A stretch of 64,000 nucleotides of DNA, taken from positions 698,271 through 762,270 of the forward strand of contig WBMV01006452.1 in the NCBI GenBank assembly GCA_013396655.1, read 5' to 3'. Below, piece after piece: positions 26,171 to 35,987 of the stretch (position 1 is the stretch's first letter; the number at the start of each line of letters is the position of its first letter). The stretch is from Campylorhamphus procurvoides. Its lineage: Eukaryota; Chordata; Aves; Passeriformes; Dendrocolaptidae. A program made the translations under genes and the position numbers. Below the pieces are notes generated by a model. The model had not been told where the DNA came from and made no database searches. It was given only the letters and a program-made list of their open reading frames with translations.

Positions 26171-28064
26171 TGGTATCAGAAAGCTGCATTATCAGATCAT
26201 TGTGGCCATGAATTTTTTATAAAGACTTTTTTTTTTTTTTTTTAAAGCTGCAACTTTGAAAGTGACATTTTGCGAGAAAGTTTTTGATTGAAGTGTGATG
26301 TCAGGAGAAAGGCCAGTCTAGTTTATTATCTGTGTAAGAGCCAATACTGGCAGCCTGAATCAGCTCCTTTCTCCAAGCAGTCGAGTTGGCCATTCATGTG
26401 CTACAAGTGCTGTTTGTTGACGGCTGGTAAAACCTCGACCCAGGTCACAGGTTGCAGCTTTAGCACCAAGCTCCTCAGCCAGGAGGTTCCAAGGTTTTTG
26501 CTCCTGTGGTGTGGCTGGGGCTGCTGAACACAATTCACCCAAAGAGCAGAACCTTTCTGTTCAGAAGGTGGAGCAAAGCACAGGGAGGGGAGCTCAGCAT
26601 CCTCACCTAATCCCCCTGGAACGGGACCTGTGCAGCCTCCGGGTACTTTGTCACCATGTGATGCTGAGGATCAGCTGCTCTCTCAGGGATGGCCATGATT
26701 ACAAAGTCCATCACATGTCCCTTGCATCATGGGCTGTCCTTTGGGAGTGTTGCCATGAGCTGTGGACATCTCCCTGCTTAGAGGGGCCTCCTACCTACTT
26801 GCCATTCCTGGCAGTTCTAAGGGCAGCGAGATGACACCGAATGTATGTGCATAGGGAAACTATTCACCTTCAACAGACAGGCATTTTCATCCTTTCACCT
26901 CTCCTGACCCAGCTGGGAGTTTTCCTGCAGCAACAGGTACCAATGGAAAGCCTGTCTCTGGTTGATCTGCAGATGTTCTCTCTCTGTCCAGTCATCTGCC
27001 TCAAAAGTGCATCCAAAAGTGAGCAGAATGATTTATGAATAGTTGCCTCAAAGAAAAGACCAAAATTGCCCTGTTTTTTTGGTTTTTCTAAGGCTTCTCC
27101 CTGTTTATGCATAAGAGGGTGGGAGAATGGAGGGACATGTCCAAAAGCGTCATGATTTATGAAAGTGTTTAGTTGTCGGCAGCAGTTTTTGATGTAATGC
27201 TGTTATTGATGTAATGGGGCTGCAGAGAAAGCTGGAGATGGTTCACTCTCCATCTTTTATAGGGAGCCTGGGAACAAGTGAGGGATTTGTCTGGGCTGGC
27301 CTGATGCTGAACAAGGCAGGCACGAGGTGAGGGACAGAGCTGCTGAGAGGGGAACGGTGCTCCTTGCTATGAGAGCCCACCCAGGCCACGGCTGGAAGGG
27401 CATTTCCCCAACTGCTGCCTTTGGGTAGCATTTAAAACCAGCAGGTGCAGAGGGCAAACACATCCAGGTTTGGCTGTGGTGCTTACCAAGACAGGAACTA
27501 CAGCAGGAAGGGAATTCAGTGTTCTTGCCATTGTATAAAAATAACCCTAATGAGTTTTTGTGATTGCTTCCTTGGGAGGAGAGGTTTAGAAAATACTAAA
27601 AGATAAATTTAATGAAGAAAGAAGCAGATCAAAGCTGAGTAGTTGCTTGCTGTTTTGTTTTGTTGGTTAGAAAACCCCAACAAACTAGTTTAATTAGAGT
27701 TTGGAGGTTTACTGTGAGTGGAAATTTTTATTTTAAACTTGCTCAGATATGTGGAAATGTAGATCTCCATTCCCCAGGGGCATCTCCACTGGATTGGCTC
27801 ATACCTGTGTGCCCAGGTGTGAAGCTCCCAAACCCTGGGATGCTCTGGTTTGCAGGGGGGTGAGAAGGAAATCTGGCCGTATCTGAATTCAGGTGATTAC
27901 GGACAGTTTCATAGCTGTGAAAATGTGAATCAGAGCCCGCTACATTTTTAATGCTCTTTAAAAAGAGTGCAAAGCTCCTTTATCTGCAGCTCAGTGTTCC
28001 TTTACTGGCTGCACACCCACACTGCGGGGAGCCCAAGAAAGAGCCTCCACCCGTGGGAACTTAC
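26171..28064. other. non-coding tract, no gene recognised
   Basis: Contains a 17-T run at 26227-26243 and otherwise mixed sequence. The region 27060-27220 is T-rich with a GATG/TGATGTAATG-like repeat of two copies (27190-27216). No coding signal. Confidence 0.55.
26227..26243 (+). repeat. poly-T run
   Basis: Seventeen consecutive T. No SINE or retrocopy body is recognisable on either side, so it is not clearly a retrotransposition tail. Confidence 0.85.
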
Positions 28065-28222
28065 CTGGGCAGCTCCTCTCTCCACACTGGAGATGTCCCT
28101 CTGTCCTCATGTCCCAGCATCCTGTAGGAATCGTGGTGTATCTGGCAGTGCTACAGCCCCTCCAAATGAGACATCAGCCGAATCTCTTCTGAACTGTTGT
28201 TGTCGCATGCAATGACCCAGCA
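28065..28222 (-). other. possible spliced exon on the minus strand
   Basis: On the minus strand an acceptor (GACTCGTCTCTGCTCAG ending at 28223) leads into 158 bp that end in an excellent donor (GCTGCCCAG|GTAAGTTCC). Every frame contains a stop: frame 1 after 23 codons, frame 2 after 15, frame 3 near codon 38. It would therefore be untranslated, a lncRNA exon, or a terminal coding stretch. It lies 206 bp from an equally well-bounded plus-strand exon candidate at 28429-28525. Splice-like pairs do occur by chance, so confidence is low. Confidence 0.22.
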
Positions 28223-28428
28223 CTGAGCAGAGACGAGTCCTGCAGCCAGTCCTGTGTGTACAAAGCAAGTGGAAACATTTAAGTACCTCTTTGGGCAGGC
28301 ACTCAGGTACTGCTTTATCTGCAGGCCAATACATCAACATATACTAACTGGTCTGTGCTAGTGCAGTGACTGTGCTGAAATGTGAACATGTAGTCCATCC
28401 CCTCCCTTTTTTCCACCTTTGCTTTTAG

Positions 28429-28525
28429 TTCGGGTTTTCACCACATTTCAAAAATTTCCTTGGCTATTCTTCAACTTCTCTCTGTCTCTGTGCGCTCTCC
28501 CTGGTACCAAACTGTTTCTGAGCAG
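28429..28525 (+). other. possible spliced exon
   Basis: A long pyrimidine tract (CCCTCCCTTTTTTCCACC...CTTTTAG, ending at 28428) is followed by 97 bp and a consensus donor GAGCAG|GTAAGT at 28526. Two of the three frames are open throughout. When the third frame was joined to the next plus-strand candidate (31440-31531) it stayed open through that exon, but a further join to 33414 or 35938 hit a stop at once. I therefore favour a lncRNA exon or chance over a protein gene. Confidence 0.25.
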
Positions 28526-28565
28526 GTAAGTGTTTTGGTGATGGAACAGATATGATTTCTTACAG

Positions 28566-28627
28566 AGCATGTCTGTATGTACATGTATAGATATATATAA
28601 TAACACACATGTGTATGTATATGTAAA
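28566..28627. repeat. degenerate TG/TA alternating tract
   Basis: Decayed alternating purine-pyrimidine sequence (TGTATG, ACATGTATA, TATATATAA, ACACATGTGTATG). It lies about 40 bp downstream of the donor at 28526. Confidence 0.65.
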
Positions 28628-29535
28628 TTTGGCAATGTGTATAAAGATTGTGCCCCATCTGCAGATGGCTGGAGTATGGGAAGCCTGTCAGTGGCACAGG
28701 CAGGGTGTGCAGTCAGCAGAGCAAGCAGAGGGGCAGCGTGCTGTGGTGGGAGAGCATGGCAGCATATCTGGACATGCAGCTAACGAGAGGGGAAGGGACG
28801 TGGCTGCAGGGGAAGGACATATAATGGGTCCCAAATGTGGCAGGCACATATGGTGCCACGCAGCAAACACAAAGTGCCACCACTGGTGACAAGTGGCTTG
28901 CACCTAAGGAAAACAGCTGTGCCAGGCGCCCAAGCCCACAGTCAGCCTGCCGAGCCGGCATCTCCCACTCTGACGGGGATGAGACTGGGCAGGTCTGGGA
29001 GCCACACACACAAAGAATGGCTCAGTGACTCTATGAAATACCCCTGCACGGCTGCCTGTTTGGCATTTGCAATCTTGCCTTGGTGGGATTGTTTTATTTT
29101 GTTCTATCTTAATTTATTCTGCTGCGCTTGGCATCGCACAAACACTTTGATTATCTGTGCAGATCATTGCATGGTTTAGTGCAGTTCTGTGTTACAAACC
29201 CTCCCACATAACCCTGTTATTTGTTAATAATTTTTCTGTTTTGAAGAAACACCCTTTGACACTTGAGCTGGATCTCCTGTTCTTAGGCATAAATATAATT
29301 GTCCCTGGTGAAGAGCATCCCTCTGACTTGTCCTATCTGCTCTGTATATATTTGAATATATAAAATATTAATAAATTATGCCAAATGTTTAATCATATCT
29401 GTTTGGCTCTATGAGACTCGGTGTCTGTAGGCTTTCTGTGTTAACTGCTTCTCTGATATCTACATACTGCTGATTTGTTGTTGATCTCGAGTTTTTAAAG
29501 CAAAATAAAACTGAGGTTTGCAGTTTGATTTGAAT

Positions 29536-29551
29536 TAATCAGGTCTGATTA
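29536..29551. promoter_or_regulatory. perfect palindrome with TAATCA/TGATTA homeodomain cores
   Basis: TAATCAG-GT-CTGATTA: exact 7-bp arms around GT, in an AT-rich unique block. The arms match TAATCA/TGATTA cores bound by several homeodomain families. The palindrome is observed; the binding role is inferred. Confidence 0.45.
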
Positions 29552-30415
29552 GACAGGAACAGATCAGGCTGCTCTGGAAATCACCAAATCTCTCTAATTC
29601 AATTTCATGTGTTATTCAAAGAGAAATAGTTCATAGGTTAAGTGAAAGTGCTATTTATTTAACACTGGTTTTTTTCAGAGTGGGGCATTATGGTGATGCT
29701 GAGGGTGTAGGAAAGAAAGCATTCCGTGAAAAAACAGGTATTTTAGAATGGAGTCACCTGCTGGTAGATCTCATAAATGTACATAAAACGATGCTTCCTA
29801 ATATTATTAGTTTGGTTTTTTCTTCCCATCACCCTGACTGCCCACCTAGAAGCTTTGGTAGCTGGAGTCACAAAACCAGGAGACTGTATTTAGTTTAATA
29901 AGCCAATTTTAAGAGAAACATTGGAATTATGTATGACAGAGGACAAATTAAATAGTTCTTCAATTAATAATGAGATCCAGGAAAGGCAAAGGAGGAAGCC
30001 CCTCCTGGCAGGTGCAGGGGTGGGGTGTGAAGGAGCAGCTCCCAGCCAAACCCTAAGGGGCTCTGCTGACGTGGCAAGTCTGCAGTGGGAGTTCTGTGTT
30101 CCTGCACAGGTTCTCCTCTCACGGTGTCCCATCTCCCAGAGCTCCCTCAGGGAGCAGCAAGGGAGCTGCCAGGGTCCTGCCAGGACCTCCCCCGTGCTGG
30201 GGGCATCCAAATCCCAGCCCACTGGTCCCTTCCTCCTCACCCTCTGGCAAAGGGGTCACGGAGAGACACAAACCTAACTCCAGGGCCATCAGCTTGGCCT
30301 CTTCATGCAGCTTTTGTCCTTCCTTTAAACCCCTGGCTGTGGTGTGCCAGAGCAACGAGCCAGATGTTAAAGATGCTAAAGAGCCAATACTTCGCAGGCT
30401 GTAGCAGCGTGTGGA

Positions 30416-30448
30416 GGGGGGAGCGGGAACAAGGCTGGGCGAGGGGGG
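30416..30448 (+). other. possible G-quadruplex motif
   Basis: G-runs of 6, 3, 3 and 6 are separated by loops of 3, 9 and 3 nt. It is less compact than the motif at 9549 and probably weaker. Confidence 0.5.
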
Positions 30449-30937
30449 AAGGAGTGATTATCTGGGAGTGATTATTCGGGAGGGCAGTAGTGGGAGGTGC
30501 TCTAAGTGACAGCGATTCACTATGGGACGCAAATCACTTAAGGCGAAGCCATTAGGATCAATTTAAAATACCAAAGAGGGAGGCTAAAGTGACAATAGCA
30601 TATTTTAATTGAATCACAAATATTAGTCTGCCAGATACTGTTTAAAAGACCAACCAGAGTTACTTTGTCTGAACAGAGGAAAAAGTTTTCCTTTTTAATT
30701 TTAAAAAAGCAAAGATCAAAATGGAATTGTTTTTTTAACAAAAAAATTTAAATCTCGTTTATATATTTTTTCCTATTTTAATATTCTCTTTTCTCTTGAT
30801 GGCCATGTTACAAATGGAATTAACTACATTACTAATGCTTTCAATTTGATTTTAATAGAGCCTGGGGCTGAAGCATGGAATCAGCGTGTGTCCCATTAAA
30901 AGAAAAATACAGTTACAGGGACAATAAATAGCATGCC

Positions 30938-30957
30938 CAGATAAACACATTTATCTG
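30938..30957. promoter_or_regulatory. palindromic pair of GATA motifs
   Basis: CAGATAAA-CACA-TTTATCTG: exact 8-bp arms around a 4-nt spacer, placing two AGATAA GATA-factor sites in opposite orientation. It lies in an AT-rich, unique block (30880-31010) with TTATTGA and ATTAAAAG motifs. Palindromic GATA sites are known high-affinity configurations. Confidence 0.5.
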
Positions 30958-31439
30958 TGTGTTAGCTTTATTTATTGAGCTAAGTAGCCAATGACAGGGA
31001 GTGGGGGATTTTTGAGACAATTTTCCAAAGCTGGAGTCCATGGGATGAGATTGTCACTGGTTTTGGCAGCAGCGACATGAACTTGGTAAAAGAGCCTGGC
31101 ATGGAAATCCACGGAGTTCTGACATATTCCATTTGCTCTGGACTCTTTGATTTCTGCTCACAGAGTCTGACATGTGTTGGGCATTGACCTTGCTCTTTTA
31201 AATAAGCTTATTTTAGAAGAAGGCTGTGTGTTTGGCCTCGATGTAAGCTGTTAGGGAAATGTAGTACAAACACAGAAGTTGTATGTTTTGAATGCCAGAG
31301 ATGCTGAGCTGCAGAGCGGTCAGTAAAAGCAGTAAAAGCTTCTGACTGCTTTCTGTGCTCTTAACAAGTGTCCTTAAAGAAAAGGGAAAAATTATTTACC
31401 CTGCATTTGTGCAAACGTTTTTTATTTGTTTCTTTTCAG

Positions 31440-31531
31440 CAGGAAGTTCAGGACCAGCCTTCTTTTTCTGTCTGAAACACTCCAGTTGGGCTCTCAGACA
31501 CTCAGAGGAGCAAAAGCAAACGTTCTGAAAA
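31440..31531 (+). other. possible spliced exon
   Basis: The acceptor GTTTCTTTTCAG ends at 31439 (an alternative CAG lies 3 nt further on) and the donor GAAAA|GTAAGTG begins at 31532. One frame is open through all 92 bp, the others are not. No family resemblance. Confidence 0.2.
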
Positions 31532-33413
31532 GTAAGTGATTGTTTGGGATGTCCCAGGTCAGAAACCTGAGAGGATCAGTGTCCTACTGTCCTGGAGAAT
31601 CACCCCCATAAATGTCTCTGAACAGAGGCACTGGGATACAGGAGGGACTTCTCCATAGCTTGGCCTTCCTACATGGAAAAGCCAGTTCTTCAAGAAGAGC
31701 TGGAACCTTCAGCGTGGAGATTTGATTTCCATTTGCCACAGGGGAGCAGCTGGTATGAAAGTTCACAGTCAAAGTGCTGCAATCTTGCAAATGCCAGCTT
31801 GTAGCTCTGTGCAAGGAAACAAATCACTGGGTCCCGACATGGCAACAGCTCTAATAAGAGAGGGATTGGAAGAAAAAAGGTCCTTCATTCCGCCTCTGTC
31901 TGCTCCATCACTAGAAAGCTCCTCAGCAAAAGCAGAAAGCAACTTGGAAACACACTTGGGAGGTTGATGTGGTGGACACACTCCTCCACCCTTTACTTGG
32001 GCTTTGAGGTTTGGAGCCTGGAAATGCAATCAGCTGGAGAATGTGTCCCTGGAAAGGGTTGCTGAGGTTAGCCTATCTGAGTAAGTGGCAGTAATGTTCT
32101 ACACATGGGAAACCAGGGATCAAATCGCAAAAATAAATGGGAATTTGAATTCATGGTGGTGTGTAGCTCTTGGGGACAAAACCTGGCTGTATGTGCAGCA
32201 AGGAGAGGCAGCAGAGCTGTGCCAGAACATTTATAACCCTCGTCCGTGGCCCGTGGACAGCTCTGCACACTGGATTCCTCTCAGAGAGCTTGGCTCAGTT
32301 GGCTTCCCGAGCACACAGGAAGGGCATGAGGACCTGTCTCTGTTGACACTGGGATAAGAGGCTGGGAGGGTTGGATGTGGAACATTTCCTTGGCTAAAGG
32401 ACTCGGGAGTGCATTTTTGTACCTCTCCCTGATTCAGCGGCTGCACAGGGAAACCCTCCTGCTCCTATGAATAATTCATCCCCAGCACATATCTGGGGTT
32501 TGTGGCCTGACCCAGGCAGTTTTTAGGGAAATGAGTGAGCATCGTGCCATCACTGCCAGGCTGGGATGAGCTGGAGCTGTGCCATCAGTCAGCAGGAGGG
32601 ATGGCAGAGCTGCTGCCCCTCCTGCAAAGGGGGTCTGCCTGAAATTCCCTTAACCGTCACTCACAGGCTTGTTTTTACAGGGAAATGGCTTTTATTTGTT
32701 GTGAATTCTTCACAAAGAACAAAAACGAAATAATGTAACATATTCTGGGTTCTGGGCAGATAAAAATTGAAAGGGCTGGGGTGTTTGTGCAAGTGGAATG
32801 ATAGTGACAAGCACCACATGAGGTCCCCGAGATGGTGTCAGGGGACTCGATCCCCCATAAAATGATGAAAGACTCTGATGTAATGGTGTTCTGTTGAACA
32901 ATTCAAACATAAATGCCACTTTCCTTCCCATTAACAACTGGCTGCCATTGTACCAGGGTTTTTTATTTTTTGATATGTATTTTGAGCACACTGAGACCAA
33001 AAACTTCCATTGTGATAGTGCTGCAGGAAGATTTAAAGGTTGTGATGGACTAAGAACTGAAATGCAAATCACACTTAGACATGACGTCCTTCTGAGGCCC
33101 AAATTTTTATAGATCAGGTCCTGCAGTCCTGATGAAGAATCAGTGATCTGCCTTTCCTGAGATTCACAAATTAGTTGCAGTCTAAGGTATCATCTCCTAT
33201 GACAGAATTGTAACTTACCACATGAAAGTTTGTCACTGAAGACAGTCCCCTGATCTTCCATTAATTTTTCCAGCTGCAGTGCCACTAAGGATCCTTTCCC
33301 ACACAATGCAAACTCACACATCACAGCTCCCCACTCTGCAACATGCTCCTGTTGAATATAAACATACTGTATAGATTGATCCTCTCCCCCTTGCTTTTAT
33401 TTTTCTCCCGCAG
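31532..33413. other. non-coding tract, no gene recognised
   Basis: Mixed sequence with no exon or repeat recognised. Open frames of up to 130 codons (for example 32710-33102, minus) are unlike any family I know. Confidence 0.55.
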
Positions 33414-33607
33414 CGTGCAGGTGGTAAAACACTGGCTGCCATGAACTTCATGATGCAAAAACAAAATAAAAAGAAGAAGCTGTGGTTTGGGAGCTGCTGC
33501 ATAGCAAACTGCAGGCTGGGAATGTGGCTGCTGAAACCACTACCAGGATAACAGGGCATACACACATTTGTGGATAATTCTGTTTGCTAATTGCTCATGA
33601 AATTCAG
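33414..33607 (+). other. possible spliced exon with lysine-rich open frame
   Basis: A strong acceptor (CCCTTGCTTTTATTTTTCTCCCGCAG region, ending at 33413) is followed by 194 bp and a good donor TTCAG|GTAAGG at 33608. Frame 1 reads from the first base through 'RAGGKTLAAMNF', a QKQNKKKK run and then about 25 residues to a TAA, so if coding it would be near the end of a protein. The stop lies more than 50 bp before the donor, which would normally trigger decay. That argues for a lncRNA exon or chance. Confidence 0.25.
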
Positions 33608-35580
33608 GTAAGGAACAACCAATTCGCTATAATAGGTAATGGCCTGGGTCTTGCTTTCTGGGGTGTCTTTTTATTATTATTATTATTTTTATTGCTGTCT
33701 TTACAAATACAGGCTCTCTGTGACTGGGAGACCACTTCACACAGAGGCTGGGCAGTGCTGTGAGGCAGCAGGGGATGTTTTTAGCCATGGACATGGTAGG
33801 CAGCAGCAGCCCTACCTGCCAGCCCTGCTATATCCCAGTTCCATGGCCAGCCCACAGCAGGTGCATGGGAAGGTTAAAGGAGGCAGATCCTGCCCTCCTC
33901 GTCTAGAAATGGGATGCCAACCCATTTCCACCCATGCAGGGCTCAGTTCATAACAGCTCTGAGCTGGTACCTCAAACACAACGAGGCAGCTCTGCTTCTC
34001 AGTGCCCTGCACCACAGAGGCCTCTCAGGACCCGTTCTGTTCACCCTTTCCCCACCTATTTAGAGGTTCTTGACTATGCAAAAATATGCTGGAAATTATC
34101 ACCAGCAGTGATCACGAGCTCAGAGCTGAGTTCCTCCAGTTTGCATCCACTTGCCATCCTGCAACTTTAACTAGTTCTACAATTTCTACTAATTAGCTAC
34201 TGGCTAATACTAATAGCTGCCACTGCTGCAGCACTCAGGACTTGCACACACCTTAATGAGGAGTAGCATTTGTTGACGGCCATGGTGGGAGTTGTCTGTC
34301 TGCAGCATTTCAGGGGTCCCCGTTGCTGTAATGTTTGATTGCCTCCTCTGGTAATTATCATTGACACTGAGCAAGCTTTTCATAGGTCTCACTTGGCTGT
34401 GCAGAGCTGAAAGACATCCTGGGCTCTGTCTGTGCTGAAGAGAGAAGAGGCCAATAGTAATATATTTCCCACAACATCCCTTTTGCTCCCACTCCCCTCC
34501 CAGGGGTCACACAGAGCTGGCAGCTCTGCTGCTGCACTTTTCTGTGCTTTGCTGTCCTGCACGAAACTCTTTTCGCTGCATTTTGAATATGTACAGAACA
34601 ATTTAATCATTGTAACTTAGAATCAATTGCCTCCTGCATTTGGGAATATGAAGGTAGTTAAAATGCTACAGAAATTTGGCACACCAGCAGTAAGTTAACT
34701 GTGGTAGGGCCTTTCCGTGCCTGTGTAAAAGAGGGTGCATAATCAGAATTAAAGCAGAGGGAATATGGAGAATTACAGGCCCCTTGTAGCTCTTGGAGGG
34801 AATATGAGCACAAGGCTGGCGCTTCTTCAGGAATACCAATTGGCTGTTTGGAAAAAGAGGTGCTGGGGAATGTCCCTGTCTCCCTGAATCCGTGGTTCAC
34901 ATCCAGCCTGCGGCTCTGGCTCGGCTGGCGCTGCAAAGGCAGCTTTTTCCATGTGCTACTGTGGAAAGGAAGCTGCTCTCACCCTCACCCTGAGGAAGAT
35001 GAGCTATAGGAATATACAAGGGGCTTTTTTTATAGCTCGGGGGCCAGAAGGGGAAGCAGTGGTCATGAGCAGAGACTGGAAGTTGGCTTGTTAAGTAAAT
35101 CTCAGGCTGTAGCTGGTTTTAATTTATTTTTTGTTTTATGTGCAGGAGACTAGGCCTTGCAGGCCTGGCTAATATCAAAGCCCGGGGGTTTGTAGATTTT
35201 TAATCAAGGTCCACTTTGGGGGGTTCTGCTTTTGGGGCTTGTGGACGTGTAGGATTTTTTTGTCCTGTTTTTCTTTTTTTTTTCGTGCTGCAGTGTCTGG
35301 ATTTCTTTAGTTCAACTTTTCCATTCTTCAGACTTGAGCCAAGTGAGTGATTTCAAATTACCCACCACTTTCCAGAGAGGCCTTTTTTGTTGTTTGTTTT
35401 GGGATATTATTTTTTTTCTCAAGCAGACTTGCAGTCCAGTTTCTCTGAAAATCCCAGATGGCACCACAGTCCTACCCCATTGCCTCTCACTAATTTGGCA
35501 TTCTTCACACTGTCTAAATAGTTTATTGTCCGTCAAATCTGCATGAAAGGAATTTTATATAAATTTTTTGTTTGTTTTGT
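33608..35580. other. non-coding tract, no gene recognised
   Basis: No exon recognised. T-rich runs at about 35230-35285 and 35400-35415. The segment 35085-35230 is mixed and unique. Confidence 0.55.
33668..33692 (+). repeat. TTA trinucleotide microsatellite
   Basis: About six copies of TTA/TAT within a T-rich run. A similar short run is at 41132-41149. Confidence 0.8.
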
Positions 35581-35880
35581 CCCTCTGCTGGCAGGAAAAG
35601 TAAATCCCAAAGTATTTCAGCAGGTGCTATTAATATGCAAATAATGGAGAGTACACTAGGTCTAATAGACCTCCCAACTACATGGGAGGTGTCGCTGTTG
35701 GAGCAAATTAGCTTTCCGTAATTTGCATGCTTTTCACAGCCTCCTGGGATTATATTTTAGATCAGAGACAATAAAAGCATATGCTGTTAGTTTAAAATGT
35801 AACTAATTTTAGACTTTGAAACCATTTTAACCTAACTTCTCAGTGTTAAACTGTTATTTGCAGAGAAACTTTTCCCAGAG
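35581..35880. promoter_or_regulatory. strong candidate enhancer: paired octamers around nested hairpins
   Basis: The block has a CAGGTG E-box (35621-35626), a perfect octamer ATGCAAAT (35635-35642), and a perfect inverted octamer ATTTGCAT (35721-35728). Between the octamers are two mutually exclusive hairpins at 35658-35689. Further homeodomain-type cores (CAAATTAGC, CTAATTTTAG) follow. It is AT-rich, unique and has no open frame. Opposed POU octamers plus E-box and homeodomain cores are typical of conserved neural or developmental enhancers. Motifs are seen directly; the enhancer role is inferred. Confidence 0.5.
35658..35689. repeat. two overlapping perfect hairpins
   Basis: AGGTCTA-A-TAGACCT (35658-35672) and CCTCCCA-ACTACA-TGGGAGG (35670-35689) are each exact inverted repeats of 7-bp arms and share three bases, so only one could form at a time in single-stranded DNA or RNA. 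Confidence 0.9.
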
Positions 35881-35937
35881 CTTGTCATTTTCACGGCCTT
35901 TCTCTTCCCCCATTAACTGCTCCATCTCTCTTTTCAG

Positions 35938-35987
35938 ATTGAAGGAGAAGAAGGGAATATTCCAGGTGGCTGTTTCTTGAAAACCAG
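35938..35987 (+). other. possible 50-bp exon
   Basis: Acceptor CCATCTCTCTTTTCAG ends at 35937 and donor ACCAG|GTATTT is at 35988. One frame is open across 16 codons (IEGEEGNIPGGCFLKT). The donor is mediocre and the exon is short, so this is weak evidence. Confidence 0.15.

Larger units (their letters stand above)
28526..31439. other. non-coding tract with several small motifs
   Basis: No coding exon recognised. The segments 29460-29680 and 30540-31010 are AT-rich and motif-dense, and hold perfect palindromes at 29536-29551 and 30938-30957. The stretch 30000-30450 is richer in G and C with overlapping open frames on both strands that I regard as random. Confidence 0.5.
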
